The notes under the pieces: model-generated
The model's input: the letters and a program-made list of their open reading frames with translations, nothing else
The model's database searches: none
Told to the model about the DNA's origin: nothing
Made by a program: the position numbers and the translations under genes
Origin: Paracoccus sp. (in: a-proteobacteria)
GTDB lineage: Bacteria; Pseudomonadota; Alphaproteobacteria; Rhodobacterales; Rhodobacteraceae
Assembly (NCBI GenBank): GCA_030538705.1
Contig: JAUNTL010000014.1
Coordinates: forward strand, 1-46,010
Reading direction: 5' to 3'
DNA: 46,010 bases
Part shown: positions 25,686-33,537 of the stretch, piece after piece
Layout: every line of letters starts with the position of its first letter
Position numbering within the stretch: the stretch's first letter is position 1

Positions 25686-27089
25686 CTAATCCGCAACCAG
25701 TCGTGCCGCGCTGCGACCGGCGATAGCGCCCATAACCACGGCTGATAGAAGGCCATTACCGGCGCTGTATCCCTTGCCCCCCGCGCCGGAGATCCCCCGC
25801 GCGGCCCCGCCGGCCGCAAACAGATTCGGAAAGGCACTTCCGTTCGGACGGAGAACCCGGCCGGTCACGTCAATCTCCAGACCGCCCTGGGTGTGGAACA
25901 ACGCGCCGGTCACTCGAACCGCATAAAAAGGCGCCTTGAGCAGCGTTTCATCAGAGAAACTGCGGCCGAACTCATCCCGAGTACCGTCCACAGCGTGGCG
26001 CGCCATCGCGGCAAAGACGGATTCCAGCGCATCGAGGGGCAAGGACAGATCATCCGCCATTTCGCCAAGCGTTGCGAATCTCCTGACAGCGCCTGCTGCA
26101 AGCGCATCTCGATAGTCCCTGAACTCTGCCAGCAGCAGATCGTGAATCCGCTGGTCATAGACGTTCCAGACCATCTTACCGGGTTGCTGAAGAACGGTCC
26201 GCGCCTGCTCGGAATACCCGCCATGCTCGTTCGAGAAGCGATAACCCTCGCTGTTGATCTGAACCCCACCTTGCAACGTAACAACCCAGGCAATCAGAAT
26301 CTGATGCGGCACGGCCAGCGATCCGTGGCCCTGATAGCCCCCAAGGTCACGCAGGCTGGCGCCCAGAGCATCGCCCCACCGCAATGCATCGCCTTCGTTG
26401 CCATCATGACCAAAATAGCAGGCATCCTGCATTTCAGGGAGATGTTGGGCAATCAGCTCCGGGCTGGCGCCGAAGCCGCTGCACGCAAGCAGCAATGCAT
26501 CGCAGCCAATCGTTTCATGCCGCCCGTCCGGGCGGGTCAGACCGACGCCACGGATCAGACCGTCACTGCCGGCATATAGCTCTGTGACGCGAGCATTGGT
26601 CACAACAGGAATACCTAATTTCTCGGCTGCCAGAACCAGACCACCCATCAACTCTTCGCCGGTGCGTTGCGGCGTGGCATGCATCCGCATTCGGCTGTGC
26701 CCCGGATACAGAAAGCCCGTGATAAGGGAAAATTGCAGGCCGTGCTGATCCGCTAGCCACTCAATCACGCCGCCGGCCTGCTGTGAAAGCACCTGAACAA
26801 TCGCCGGGTCGGCCTCATGATCATTCTTGGCCTGAATATCGGCGGCCATGGTCTCGGGGTCGTCACCTACACCGGCCAGCCGTTGAAACCTCGTTCCAGC
26901 CGCGGGGATAAAGCCCGACGACATGGCCGTACTGCCGCGCGGCACCGGGTCGCGCTCCAGAACCAGCGCCTCGGCCCCGGCATCCTGAGCCGCAAGCGCG
27001 GCGACCAGACCGCAACCGCCCCCGCCTATGATGACAAGCGGAACATGGGCGTCAAAACGGGTGCTGTGGTCAGCGGCAATGATCGTCAT
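25686..27089 (-). CDS. FAD-dependent oxidoreductase (FAD_binding_2 / fumarate reductase-type flavoprotein)
   Basis: A 467-residue flavoprotein. The dinucleotide-binding start VIIGGGGCGLVAALAAQ, GSTAMSSGF and the C-terminal FAD contact FPNLFAAGGAARGISG place it among fumarate reductase, tricarballylate dehydrogenase and 3-ketosteroid dehydrogenase flavoproteins, which form or reduce a carbon-carbon double bond next to a carbonyl or carboxylate. No haem-binding CXXCH and no signal peptide are present, so it is cytosolic and needs a separate electron partner. Last gene of the leftward island operon, overlapping the deacetylase gene by four bases. In this context, oxidation of a succinate-like acid to its fumarate-like form is a reasonable inference. 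Confidence 0.88.
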   Translation of the reverse strand: MTIIAADHSTRFDAHVPLVIIGGGGCGLVAALAAQDAGAEALVLERDPVPRGSTAMSSGFIPAAGTRFQRLAGVGDDPETMAADIQAKNDHEADPAIVQVLSQQAGGVIEWLADQHGLQFSLITGFLYPGHSRMRMHATPQRTGEELMGGLVLAAEKLGIPVVTNARVTELYAGSDGLIRGVGLTRPDGRHETIGCDALLLACSGFGASPELIAQHLPEMQDACYFGHDGNEGDALRWGDALGASLRDLGGYQGHGSLAVPHQILIAWVVTLQGGVQINSEGYRFSNEHGGYSEQARTVLQQPGKMVWNVYDQRIHDLLLAEFRDYRDALAAGAVRRFATLGEMADDLSLPLDALESVFAAMARHAVDGTRDEFGRSFSDETLLKAPFYAVRVTGALFHTQGGLEIDVTGRVLRPNGSAFPNLFAAGGAARGISGAGGKGYSAGNGLLSAVVMGAIAGRSAARLVAD

Positions 27090-28024
27090 CGGTCCGCCCC
27101 TGTAGCCTGGGCCAGAAAGGCGTCAAGGATTTCCCCTGCGGGTGCGTGCCAGACAAGGTCACGATCAACCACATGATCCAGCACCGTCTCAAGGCAGGCA
27201 ATCCGATGCGGTTGGCCAACCATCCAGGGGTGCAGGCTGATACCAAGCATACGCCCCCCTTTTTCCTTCGCCTCGGCGACCAGAAAATCAAAAGTATCGG
27301 TAACTTGCCGGACCCATGAATCTTCTGAATGAAGGTTATGGCCGATGACAAACTGATCCTCGATTTCAGCACTGAGCGGCATGGACATCACTGTGCCGGC
27401 GGTTGCCTTCATAGCATATGGCATGTCGTCATTGACCCAGTCAGCGCAATATTCGATGCCGTTCTCGGCCAGCAAATCCAGCGTATTCTCGCTTTGATTG
27501 CGTGCCGGACTGAGCCAGCCGCGCACCCTGTCACCGCTCAGCCGGCGCAAGGTTCCAACGGACCGGGCAATCAATTCGGCCTCTTCAGCCCGGTCCTGCC
27601 CGCCATAATGAAGATCATCCATGGTCCAACCGTGGCAAATGAATTCGGCACCGTAATCGCGCAGCCGGTTCATCAGATACGGCGTCTGTTCAGCCAGCCG
27701 CGCATTTATGGCAAATGTGGGGCGTATATCGCGAGCGGAGAATGCCTGAAGGATACGGTAAATGCCAACGCGGTTGCCATAGTCACGCAAAGTGAAATGG
27801 CGCAGGTCCGGGTATGGCATGACCATGCCATTAGGCACCTTGAAGGGCACGCCGCGTTGATTCAGGGGATAAAACTGAAGCGAGACATTGACCCACAGTG
27901 CCAGCGGCTTCCCACCGGGCCAGACAATCGGCGCACGGTCGGACAGCATCTTCCACTCATAACGTCCGTGATCATATCCATAACCCCGCCGGGGATATTT
28001 CAAATAACTGTCATCGACCGCCAT
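27086..28024 (-). CDS. Polysaccharide deacetylase-family hydrolase, PuuE/cyclic-amide type (first copy)
   Basis: A 312-residue protein with the NodB/PuuE-type barrel. It shows the features of PuuE allantoinases and cyclic imidases rather than true polysaccharide deacetylases: no TFDDG motif, but FICHGWTMDDLHYG, GWLSPARNQSENTLDLLAENG, DWVNDDMPYAM and LGISLHPWMVGQPHRI. The N-terminal strand is IVWPGGKPLALWVNVSL. Hydrolysis of a cyclic amide or imide ring is the expected reaction; substrate unknown. It is coupled to both neighbours: the stop of the second deacetylase gene and its start share a base, and it overlaps the flavoprotein gene by four bases. Confidence 0.87.
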   Translation of the reverse strand: MAVDDSYLKYPRRGYGYDHGRYEWKMLSDRAPIVWPGGKPLALWVNVSLQFYPLNQRGVPFKVPNGMVMPYPDLRHFTLRDYGNRVGIYRILQAFSARDIRPTFAINARLAEQTPYLMNRLRDYGAEFICHGWTMDDLHYGGQDRAEEAELIARSVGTLRRLSGDRVRGWLSPARNQSENTLDLLAENGIEYCADWVNDDMPYAMKATAGTVMSMPLSAEIEDQFVIGHNLHSEDSWVRQVTDTFDFLVAEAKEKGGRMLGISLHPWMVGQPHRIACLETVLDHVVDRDLVWHAPAGEILDAFLAQATGADR

Positions 28025-28968
28025 TACCCCCGCCCTTTCGATTTCAAGGCTATATCGCCAAGCGTGCCATCATAGTAATTTTTCAGGTAATGGGTTGCGA
28101 TCTCGCGCCCTGTCGTGACCCAAACCTCAGAATGGCCGGTAATATATTCCAGAGCCTCCTCGAAAACCTTGATGCGATGCGGGCAACTGATTTGATAATT
28201 GTGAGTCGGGATACACATTACCGTGCCACTGTCCGCACCCTCGCTGTAAAGCCGATCAAAATTTCTCTTCAGCATGGTCAGGTAGTGATGCGGCTCGACC
28301 TTATTGACCGCAAAGGCAATAGTATCATTCATCTCCAGCGAATAAGGCACCGAGACGAACCGCCGGCCCGAGCGAACGCGGATCGGTGTCGGCTGGTCGT
28401 CATGGAACAGATCGCAAGTGTATATGCCCGCCGATTCACCAAACATTTCCTGCCCGACCTCGGAAAAAATATCCAGCGTATGTTCGGAATGGGAAAGTGC
28501 CGGCGCGAGATATCCCGCACAATGCTGGCCGGTGTGACGATAGATCGTTTCAATCGTATCGCGGATCATCGAGCGTTCCTGCGTCTCGGTCAGCCCATAG
28601 GTGTAGCGTGTATTATAAACGCCGTGGCTAAAAAACTCCCATCCGCGTTCACGGCACATCGCGATAATTTCGGGGTGATGATCGCAAAGCGCCGCAGAAA
28701 GAGATACAGAACCGCGGATTCCGTATTTGTCCAGAACATCCATCTGCCGGCGATGACCGACGCGATTTCCATAGTCCCGGATGCTGAACCCGGGGATAGA
28801 AGGATGCGGTGTTGGCCAGGGTTTACGTAGCGGATTCAGCGGTGGATCATATTCGTAATATTCGATATTTGGCGCAACCCAGAAGGCGACGCGCGCACCA
28901 CCCGGCCATGTTATTTTCGGGCGATTTTCATAGGGCCAGTAGTCATAGACGTCGAGAGCTTCCTTCAT
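28024..28968 (-). CDS. Polysaccharide deacetylase-family hydrolase, PuuE/cyclic-amide type (second copy)
   Basis: A 314-residue relative of the neighbouring protein but clearly divergent from it. ITWPGGARVAFWVAPNIEYYE opens the barrel (split by length here), FSIRDYGNRVGHRRQMDVL is the conserved core, and the active-site stretches are EFFSHGVYNTRYTYG, GYLAPALSHSEHTLDIF, FHDDQPTPI and IPTHNYQISCPHRI. Since the His-bearing motifs differ from the first copy (PTHNYQ against SLHPWM), the two may form a heteromer or act on successive substrates. The ATG at 28968 has GGGGAA upstream and gives the normal family start. It begins 14 bp after the cysteine hydrolase gene ends. Confidence 0.87.
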   Translation of the reverse strand: MKEALDVYDYWPYENRPKITWPGGARVAFWVAPNIEYYEYDPPLNPLRKPWPTPHPSIPGFSIRDYGNRVGHRRQMDVLDKYGIRGSVSLSAALCDHHPEIIAMCRERGWEFFSHGVYNTRYTYGLTETQERSMIRDTIETIYRHTGQHCAGYLAPALSHSEHTLDIFSEVGQEMFGESAGIYTCDLFHDDQPTPIRVRSGRRFVSVPYSLEMNDTIAFAVNKVEPHHYLTMLKRNFDRLYSEGADSGTVMCIPTHNYQISCPHRIKVFEEALEYITGHSEVWVTTGREIATHYLKNYYDGTLGDIALKSKGRG

Positions 28969-28982
28969 CGCAGATTCCCCGT

Positions 28983-29654
28983 TCACTCTGCTGAGCAGCT
29001 GTCCAACCATGACTTGACTTCGGCTACGGGCAGGACATCAGCATATTTCAGCAAGAGGTCAGTCAAATTAGCGTAGTGATAACTCTCATGTTTATCGGCG
29101 ACACATTCCATCGGGACGATCGTGCGATAGCCGCGCGACAGACTGTCAACCGCAGTCGCCCTAATGCAGCCAGAGGTTGATCCACCCGTCAAAACAACCG
29201 TATCCACACCATGCCAGACCAGAAGCGACTGCAAAGGCGTTTCAAAAAAAGCCGAAGGCATACGCTTGGTGTAAATTACATCCTGCTTTTCATCTATTTC
29301 GCAACGCTCGTCGAACTCGTGCCGTTCGGAATCATATTTGATGTTCTGAAGAGAATCAGGCGTATTGGTGCGTGTCCCCCAGACCCCCGCATCTGCAGCC
29401 GAATCAAGATAGGCTACATGGGTCCACACGACGGGCCAGCCAAGCATGCGGAAACGCCGTGCAAGCGCATTGGTATGCGCCAACTGATCAGGGTCGGCCT
29501 CATAGGCGGTCTTGAAAAGATCGGTCCGGGTATAGGCTTTTTGCGGATCAACATTGATCAGAACCGCTTTGCGGCCGAATCCGAAGGGCACGCGTTGAGG
29601 ATTATCCAGAACCTCAAAGAAAAGCTCTTTGGCGGTCTTGTGAGTGGCAATCAT
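28983..29654 (-). CDS. Cysteine hydrolase, isochorismatase superfamily (N-carbamoylsarcosine amidase / maleamate amidase type)
   Basis: A 223-residue amidohydrolase. The Asp-Lys-Cys catalytic triad is visible: Asp in LINVDPQKAYTR, Lys in IYTKRMPSAFFETPL, and Cys in LTGGSTSGCIRATAVDSLS, the last being the signature of N-carbamoylsarcosine amidase-like and maleamate amidase-like (NicF) enzymes. It releases ammonia (or carbamate) from a linear amide. Next to two ring-opening hydrolases, hydrolysis of the half-amide they produce is the obvious inferred role. It overlaps the lyase gene by four bases. Confidence 0.88.
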   Translation of the reverse strand: MIATHKTAKELFFEVLDNPQRVPFGFGRKAVLINVDPQKAYTRTDLFKTAYEADPDQLAHTNALARRFRMLGWPVVWTHVAYLDSAADAGVWGTRTNTPDSLQNIKYDSERHEFDERCEIDEKQDVIYTKRMPSAFFETPLQSLLVWHGVDTVVLTGGSTSGCIRATAVDSLSRGYRTIVPMECVADKHESYHYANLTDLLLKYADVLPVAEVKSWLDSCSAE

Positions 29655-30547
29655 CTTTCGGCCCCTTCCTGTCCGGCATTTTCATATCGAGCGCCAAGGT
29701 CGAGCATCTCCTGAGTCCCCAGATAGGCATTCAGCTGGCCGAAATCGAGCATCTGATCCCGAAATGCGTCGGTCGTGCCATCGTTTCGCAAAGTAGCAAA
29801 CAAACGCGTCGCCATGTGGATCATTGCGCGCACCAGCGCACCCGGAAAGATAACCAGAGAGAAACCGAGACTCTGCAATGTCCTGGCGTTCTTGAGTGGT
29901 GTATCCCCGCCCTCTACCATATTTGCCATGATCGGAACGCGCCCGCGGAAACGCCGCATCAACTGATCAATATCATTGTCGCCGCGGATACCCTCTACAA
30001 ACAGCATATCAGCGCCGGCCTCGACATAGGCTTCAGCCCGGTCGAGCGCGGCCTCTGCCCCCTCGACGGCAATCGCATCCGTACGCCCGATGATCAGAGT
30101 CCGGTCACTGTCACGCGCATCCAGTGCAGCATGCAACTTGCCGCGCATCTCGGTAACTGGCACCAGCGTTTTTCCACGTAGATGGCCACAGCGTTTCGGA
30201 TAGGTTTGGTCCTCAAGCTGAATCGCGTTTGCACCCGCTCGTTCCAGCATTCGGACGCTTCGCATCACATTGATCGCGTTTCCGAATCCCGTATCACAGT
30301 CGACGATGATTGATGCATCGGTTCGCTCACGGATATGACCGAGGGCGTTATTGACCTCTGTTACACTCAAAAGTCCGATATCGGGGCGCCCAAGCTGAGT
30401 ATAGGCAAGGCTTGCCCCCGACAGATAGACGGTATCAAACCCGGCCGCAGCGGCAAGCGATGCTCCAAGCGCATCATAGACGCCGGGCGCCACCTCAATG
30501 GTTGGCGAGGCAAGGCGTTCTTTCAACTTGCTGGGATCCTGGTTCAT
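29651..30547 (-). CDS. Isocitrate lyase / PEP mutase-family lyase
   Basis: A 298-residue barrel enzyme of the ICL/PEPM superfamily. The PEPM-type start APGVYDALGASLAAAAGF, metal-binding VDCDTGFGN, the gating-loop motif QTYPKRCGHLRG with the catalytic Cys, and IGRTDAIAVEG are all intact. The KRCGH loop marks a carbon-carbon lyase (methylisocitrate, dimethylmalate or 2-alkylmalate type) rather than a phosphonate mutase. The family splits a 2-hydroxy diacid into pyruvate or glyoxylate plus a carboxylate. With the LeuCD-like hydro-lyase in the divergent operon it makes a hydratase-lyase pair as in the dimethylmaleate branch of nicotinate fermentation (DmdAB and Dml). Confidence 0.9.
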   Translation of the reverse strand: MNQDPSKLKERLASPTIEVAPGVYDALGASLAAAAGFDTVYLSGASLAYTQLGRPDIGLLSVTEVNNALGHIRERTDASIIVDCDTGFGNAINVMRSVRMLERAGANAIQLEDQTYPKRCGHLRGKTLVPVTEMRGKLHAALDARDSDRTLIIGRTDAIAVEGAEAALDRAEAYVEAGADMLFVEGIRGDNDIDQLMRRFRGRVPIMANMVEGGDTPLKNARTLQSLGFSLVIFPGALVRAMIHMATRLFATLRNDGTTDAFRDQMLDFGQLNAYLGTQEMLDLGARYENAGQEGAER

Positions 30548-30577
30548 TTGCAGGGACTTTCCTAAGGAGGCTGAGGT

Positions 30578-31015
30578 TTAGCAGCGCACAAGAGCCAGAT
30601 CGTTCCACACGTCCTGACGCAGCAATAGCCCACCGCGCAGTTCAAAACGGTCGATAAACCGGATACCTTTAAAAGCGCTTCCATCGGGCCATTCGCCTGA
30701 CAGCCATCCGTTGCAGATCACGACAGTGCGAGACTCTTGCCCACAGCTGTCAAAAGCGCAGAAGGTCTTGTGGACAAAGCGGTATCTGCTTGAGCCAAAG
30801 GCGACGAGCTGCTCCAACTCCGTCATTTCCGGGCTGCCGGGAAACTGCATGGTAAAGTCAGGCGCCAGCCATTGGCGGGCGGCATCCAGATCACGCGCCT
30901 CCATCGCAGCAAGAAAGGCGCGCACAATCCGCTCTGCATCGGCTGCCGGCGTGAATGCCACGTCCTGCACCGCGTCATCCGGGCCATCCGGGCCATCCGG
31001 TTCTCGATCACGCAT
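30578..31015 (-). CDS. NTF2-like / SnoaL-like small protein
   Basis: A 145-residue protein with the cone-shaped NTF2/SnoaL fold pattern: DAERIVRAFLAAMEARDLDA, then LAPDFTMQFPGSPEM, YRFVHKTFCAFD, and IRFIDRFELRGGLLLRQDVW. The fold serves isomerases, cyclases, dehydratases or simple binding proteins; no catalytic assignment is safe. GGGCAGGG just before the ATG at 31015 supports this start over an ATG at 31060. The N-terminus encodes a run PDGPDGPDD from a nine-base tandem repeat. First gene of the leftward operon, 30 bp before the lyase gene. Confidence 0.78.
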   Translation of the reverse strand: MRDREPDGPDGPDDAVQDVAFTPAADAERIVRAFLAAMEARDLDAARQWLAPDFTMQFPGSPEMTELEQLVAFGSSRYRFVHKTFCAFDSCGQESRTVVICNGWLSGEWPDGSAFKGIRFIDRFELRGGLLLRQDVWNDLALVRC

Positions 31016-31077
31016 TCCCTGCCCTTTGCTCAGGTGACTGGAAGTAGCGTAGTGCGACATGTAGACTAGAGGTTTAT

Positions 31078-31102
31078 ATGTATTACATAAGATACATTAC
31101 AT
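31078..31102. promoter_or_regulatory. Candidate GntR operator: two AT-rich 11-mers
   Basis: ATGTATTACAT (31078-31088, itself a perfect palindrome about its central T) and ATACATTACAT (31092-31102) lie in tandem with a 14-bp period between the divergent NTF2-like and gntR genes. The 8-mer ATGTATTA recurs exactly, in inverse orientation (TAATACAT), at 32051-32058 before the leuC-like operon. This is the best candidate binding site of the neighbouring regulator. Confidence 0.55.
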
Positions 31103-31114
31103 CTACCCTTCTTG

Positions 31115-31129
31115 CTTGACCCGGTCAAG
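31115..31129. promoter_or_regulatory. Perfect 15-bp palindrome upstream of gntR
   Basis: CTTGACC-C-GGTCAAG, seven-base arms around one base, 50 bp before the gntR start codon. It contains TTGACC, which could serve as a -35 element, so a regulator bound here would block the gntR promoter. Whether this or the 31078-31102 motif is the GntR site cannot be told from sequence. Confidence 0.45.
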
Positions 31130-31178
31130 CCGGCTGACAACTTAGCTGACCGAGAATGGACGTCAGGAGAATATCAGA

Positions 31179-31997
31179 ATGAACGAAGCCCAGGCCGCGG
31201 CTACGCGTGGGATAAAGGCCCATCGGATCTTCCTGCTACTCAAGGACGCGATCAACAGCGGTCGCATCGCCGCAGGCGAGAAGCTGCCCGGAGAGATCAG
31301 CCTTGCGGAGCAACACAGCGTGTCGCGTGTCACCGTACGCCGCGCCATGGCAGCATTGAGTGAAGCCGGACTTGTGACGCGACGAGCCGGAATCGGTACG
31401 GTGGTGCTGGAGCAGCCGCTCAACACAACGCTGACCGGCAGCGTCGAGAGCCTGCTGCCCAACAAGCAAAAATTGAACGAGGCTTCCAGCGTCCGCTTAT
31501 TGGAGTTCCGCTACATAGAGGCAGTTGGAACAGTTCGCGATCGCCTGGCGCTCACACCGCGCGAAAGGGTTCAGCGGTCTATTCGCGTGCGCTCGACCAA
31601 TGGCATTCCCTTCGGCTACCTGGTTACACATGTGCCCGAACGGCTTGCCCTCAACTATGTCGAATCCGATCTCGCAACACAGCCGCTTTACGCGCTTCTG
31701 GAGCGGAGCGGAGTCAAGGTCAGCCATGCAACACAGACAATTTCCGCCGTCCTGGCCGACCCGGAGGTCGCCCGGGCACTGGAGGTCGCCGTCGGCTCAC
31801 CGCTGATATCTCTGTCGCGCGTGACGCGGGACGAAGAGGGGCGCGGCGTGCAATGCCTGGAGGCACTCTATCGCCCGGATCGTTATCAGTTGCAGATCGA
31901 ACTTGTCAGAAGCGGAAGCGGTACAGAACGGTCATGGGAATCGGTTCCCGGCGAACAGGAACACACACCATCAGAGCCTGCGGCCGCGCAGCCCTGA
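31179..31997 (+). CDS. GntR-family transcription regulator, HutC/UTRA type
   Basis: A 272-residue regulator. The winged-helix domain (residues 10-75) has LPGEISLAEQHSVSRVTVRR as recognition region and AGLVTRRAGIGTVV as wing. The UTRA ligand-binding domain follows (about 95-245), with IPFGYLVTHVPE and the end EALYRPDRYQLQIEL. The tail past 250 is disordered. CAGGAG lies ten bases before the ATG. It stands between the two divergent catabolic operons, so it is probably their local regulator, with a pathway intermediate as effector; most HutC proteins are repressors released by such a ligand. Confidence 0.92.
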   Translation: MNEAQAAATRGIKAHRIFLLLKDAINSGRIAAGEKLPGEISLAEQHSVSRVTVRRAMAALSEAGLVTRRAGIGTVVLEQPLNTTLTGSVESLLPNKQKLNEASSVRLLEFRYIEAVGTVRDRLALTPRERVQRSIRVRSTNGIPFGYLVTHVPERLALNYVESDLATQPLYALLERSGVKVSHATQTISAVLADPEVARALEVAVGSPLISLSRVTRDEEGRGVQCLEALYRPDRYQLQIELVRSGSGTERSWESVPGEQEHTPSEPAAAQP

Positions 31998-32050
31998 GAA
32001 GGTTTGCACATCTCATCATACCGGAATCAACCATTTTATTGACTCTTTTA

Positions 32051-32058
32051 TAATACAT
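32051..32058. promoter_or_regulatory. Operator-like half-site before the leuC-like operon
   Basis: TAATACAT, the exact inverse of ATGTATTA at 31078-31085. It overlaps TATAAT (32049-32054), which looks like a -10 element, although no well-spaced -35 is seen. Such an overlap would fit repression by the GntR protein. Confidence 0.4.
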
Positions 32059-32129
32059 TTGACTGGATGATTGAACAGCGCTTAAGGTTGATCACGAGGA
32101 AGGCCCGTTACACCCCTGGAAGCAGGTAT

Positions 32130-33527
32130 ATGACGACAGCTTCGACGCTATTCGACAAGGTCTGGGATGCGCATGAGATCTTGCGGTCCGATGACGGACG
32201 CAGCCTGCTGTGGGTTGACCGGCATTTCGTTCATGAAGGTTCGTTTCATGCCTTTGCGGCCCTTGCCGACCGCAATCTGGCCGTCTCTCGTCCTGACCTG
32301 ACCTTCGGCGTTGCCGACCATTATGTTCCGACTCGCGGACGCCATGAGACAGAGCTGGGCGATCCGAAAGTTCGCGCCATGGTCCGCCAACTGACTGAAC
32401 ACACATCCCGCCATGGTATCCAGCTGTTCGGGCTGGGCGATCAACATCAGGGCATCGTCCATGTTATCGGGCCAGAGCAGGGTCTGACTCAACCCGGCCT
32501 GCTGATTGTTTGTGGCGACAGCCACACCTCGACCCATGGTGCTTTTGGCGCGATCTCCTTCGGGATCGGCGCCTCGGATGTCGCCCATGTATTGGCGACC
32601 CAGACCCTATGGCAGGTTCGCCCCAAGCGTATGCGCCTGAGTATAAATGGCGAGCTTGCACCCGGCGTTGGCGCAAAGGACATCGCGCTGACCTGGATCA
32701 GACGTCTGGGCGCGGATGGAGCACGCGGCCACGTCATTGAATATACGGGCGATACCGTGCGCACCATGTCTATGGAGGCACGAATGACGCTGTGCAATAT
32801 GTCGATCGAAGGTGGTGCGCGCTATGGCATGGTTGCACCTGATGAAACAACATTCACCTACCTGCGCAACCGGCCCTGGGGGCCACCCGCCGCCGAGCTG
32901 GACACGGCGATCGATACGTGGCGTCAGTTCCAAACGGACGAGAACGCCGTCTTTGATCGAGAGATCGCCCTCAATGCCTCGGCGATTTCACCAACCGTCA
33001 CATGGGGCGTTTCGCCAGAGGAAGCGCTGCCAATCGACGGCATCATACCCGACCCTGCCACGCTAGACGATCCAGAGAAGGCACGACAGTTTTCTGAGAG
33101 CCTTGATTACATGGGCCTTCGGCCCGGGCAGAAGCTGACCGACATCAAGATAGACCGTGTCTTTATCGGCTCCTGCACGAATGCGCGGATCGAGGATCTG
33201 CGCGCCGCTGCGGAGGTGTTAAAGAACAGGCGCAGCCGCGTGCCCGGCCTGGTCGTGCCCGGATCGAGCCAGGTCAAGATGCAGGCCGAGCAGGAAGGGC
33301 TTGACCGTATCTTCCTCGAAGCGGGTCTGGAGTGGCGCAATTCAGGTTGTTCGATGTGTGTCAGCATGAACGGGGACCGTGTGCCACCGGGCGAGCGCTG
33401 CGCCTCGACGACCAACCGCAACTTTCGCGGACGTCAGGGGCCGGGATCACGCACACACCTGATGTCACCGCCCATGGTTGCAGCGGCCGCCGTCGCGGGC
33501 CGCCTGACCGATATCCGCGATCTCTAG
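32130..33527 (+). CDS. 3-isopropylmalate dehydratase-like hydro-lyase, large subunit (LeuC family)
   Basis: A 465-residue aconitase-superfamily large subunit with all three iron-sulfur cysteines: GSCTNARIEDLRAAAEVL and NSGCSMCVSMN. GDSHTSTHGAFGAISFGIGA and GERCASTTNRNFRGRQGPG are strongly LeuC-like. Size is that of LeuC. The ATG at 32130 with GGAAGCAGG upstream gives the normal start (TTASTLFDKVWDAHEI). It lies with LeuD and TRAP genes in a catabolic operon rather than with leuB or leuA, so a role as hydratase of a dicarboxylic acid (citraconate- or dimethylmaleate-like) is inferred. A second copy of true leuC elsewhere in the genome would be expected. Confidence 0.9.
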   Translation: MTTASTLFDKVWDAHEILRSDDGRSLLWVDRHFVHEGSFHAFAALADRNLAVSRPDLTFGVADHYVPTRGRHETELGDPKVRAMVRQLTEHTSRHGIQLFGLGDQHQGIVHVIGPEQGLTQPGLLIVCGDSHTSTHGAFGAISFGIGASDVAHVLATQTLWQVRPKRMRLSINGELAPGVGAKDIALTWIRRLGADGARGHVIEYTGDTVRTMSMEARMTLCNMSIEGGARYGMVAPDETTFTYLRNRPWGPPAAELDTAIDTWRQFQTDENAVFDREIALNASAISPTVTWGVSPEEALPIDGIIPDPATLDDPEKARQFSESLDYMGLRPGQKLTDIKIDRVFIGSCTNARIEDLRAAAEVLKNRRSRVPGLVVPGSSQVKMQAEQEGLDRIFLEAGLEWRNSGCSMCVSMNGDRVPPGERCASTTNRNFRGRQGPGSRTHLMSPPMVAAAAVAGRLTDIRDL

Positions 33528-33537
33528 GTCCATCAAG

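Noticed and set aside
30950-31012. Nine-base tandem repeat encoding PDGPDGPDD as a possible regulatory or CRISPR-like repeat
   Set aside because: It has about three short units inside a coding N-terminus without spacers; ordinary slippage in a disordered leader explains it.
32039-32054. TTGACT and TATAAT as a sigma-70 promoter of the leuC-like operon
   Set aside because: Only four bases separate the two elements; they cannot work together, so only the -10-like part was kept as tentative.
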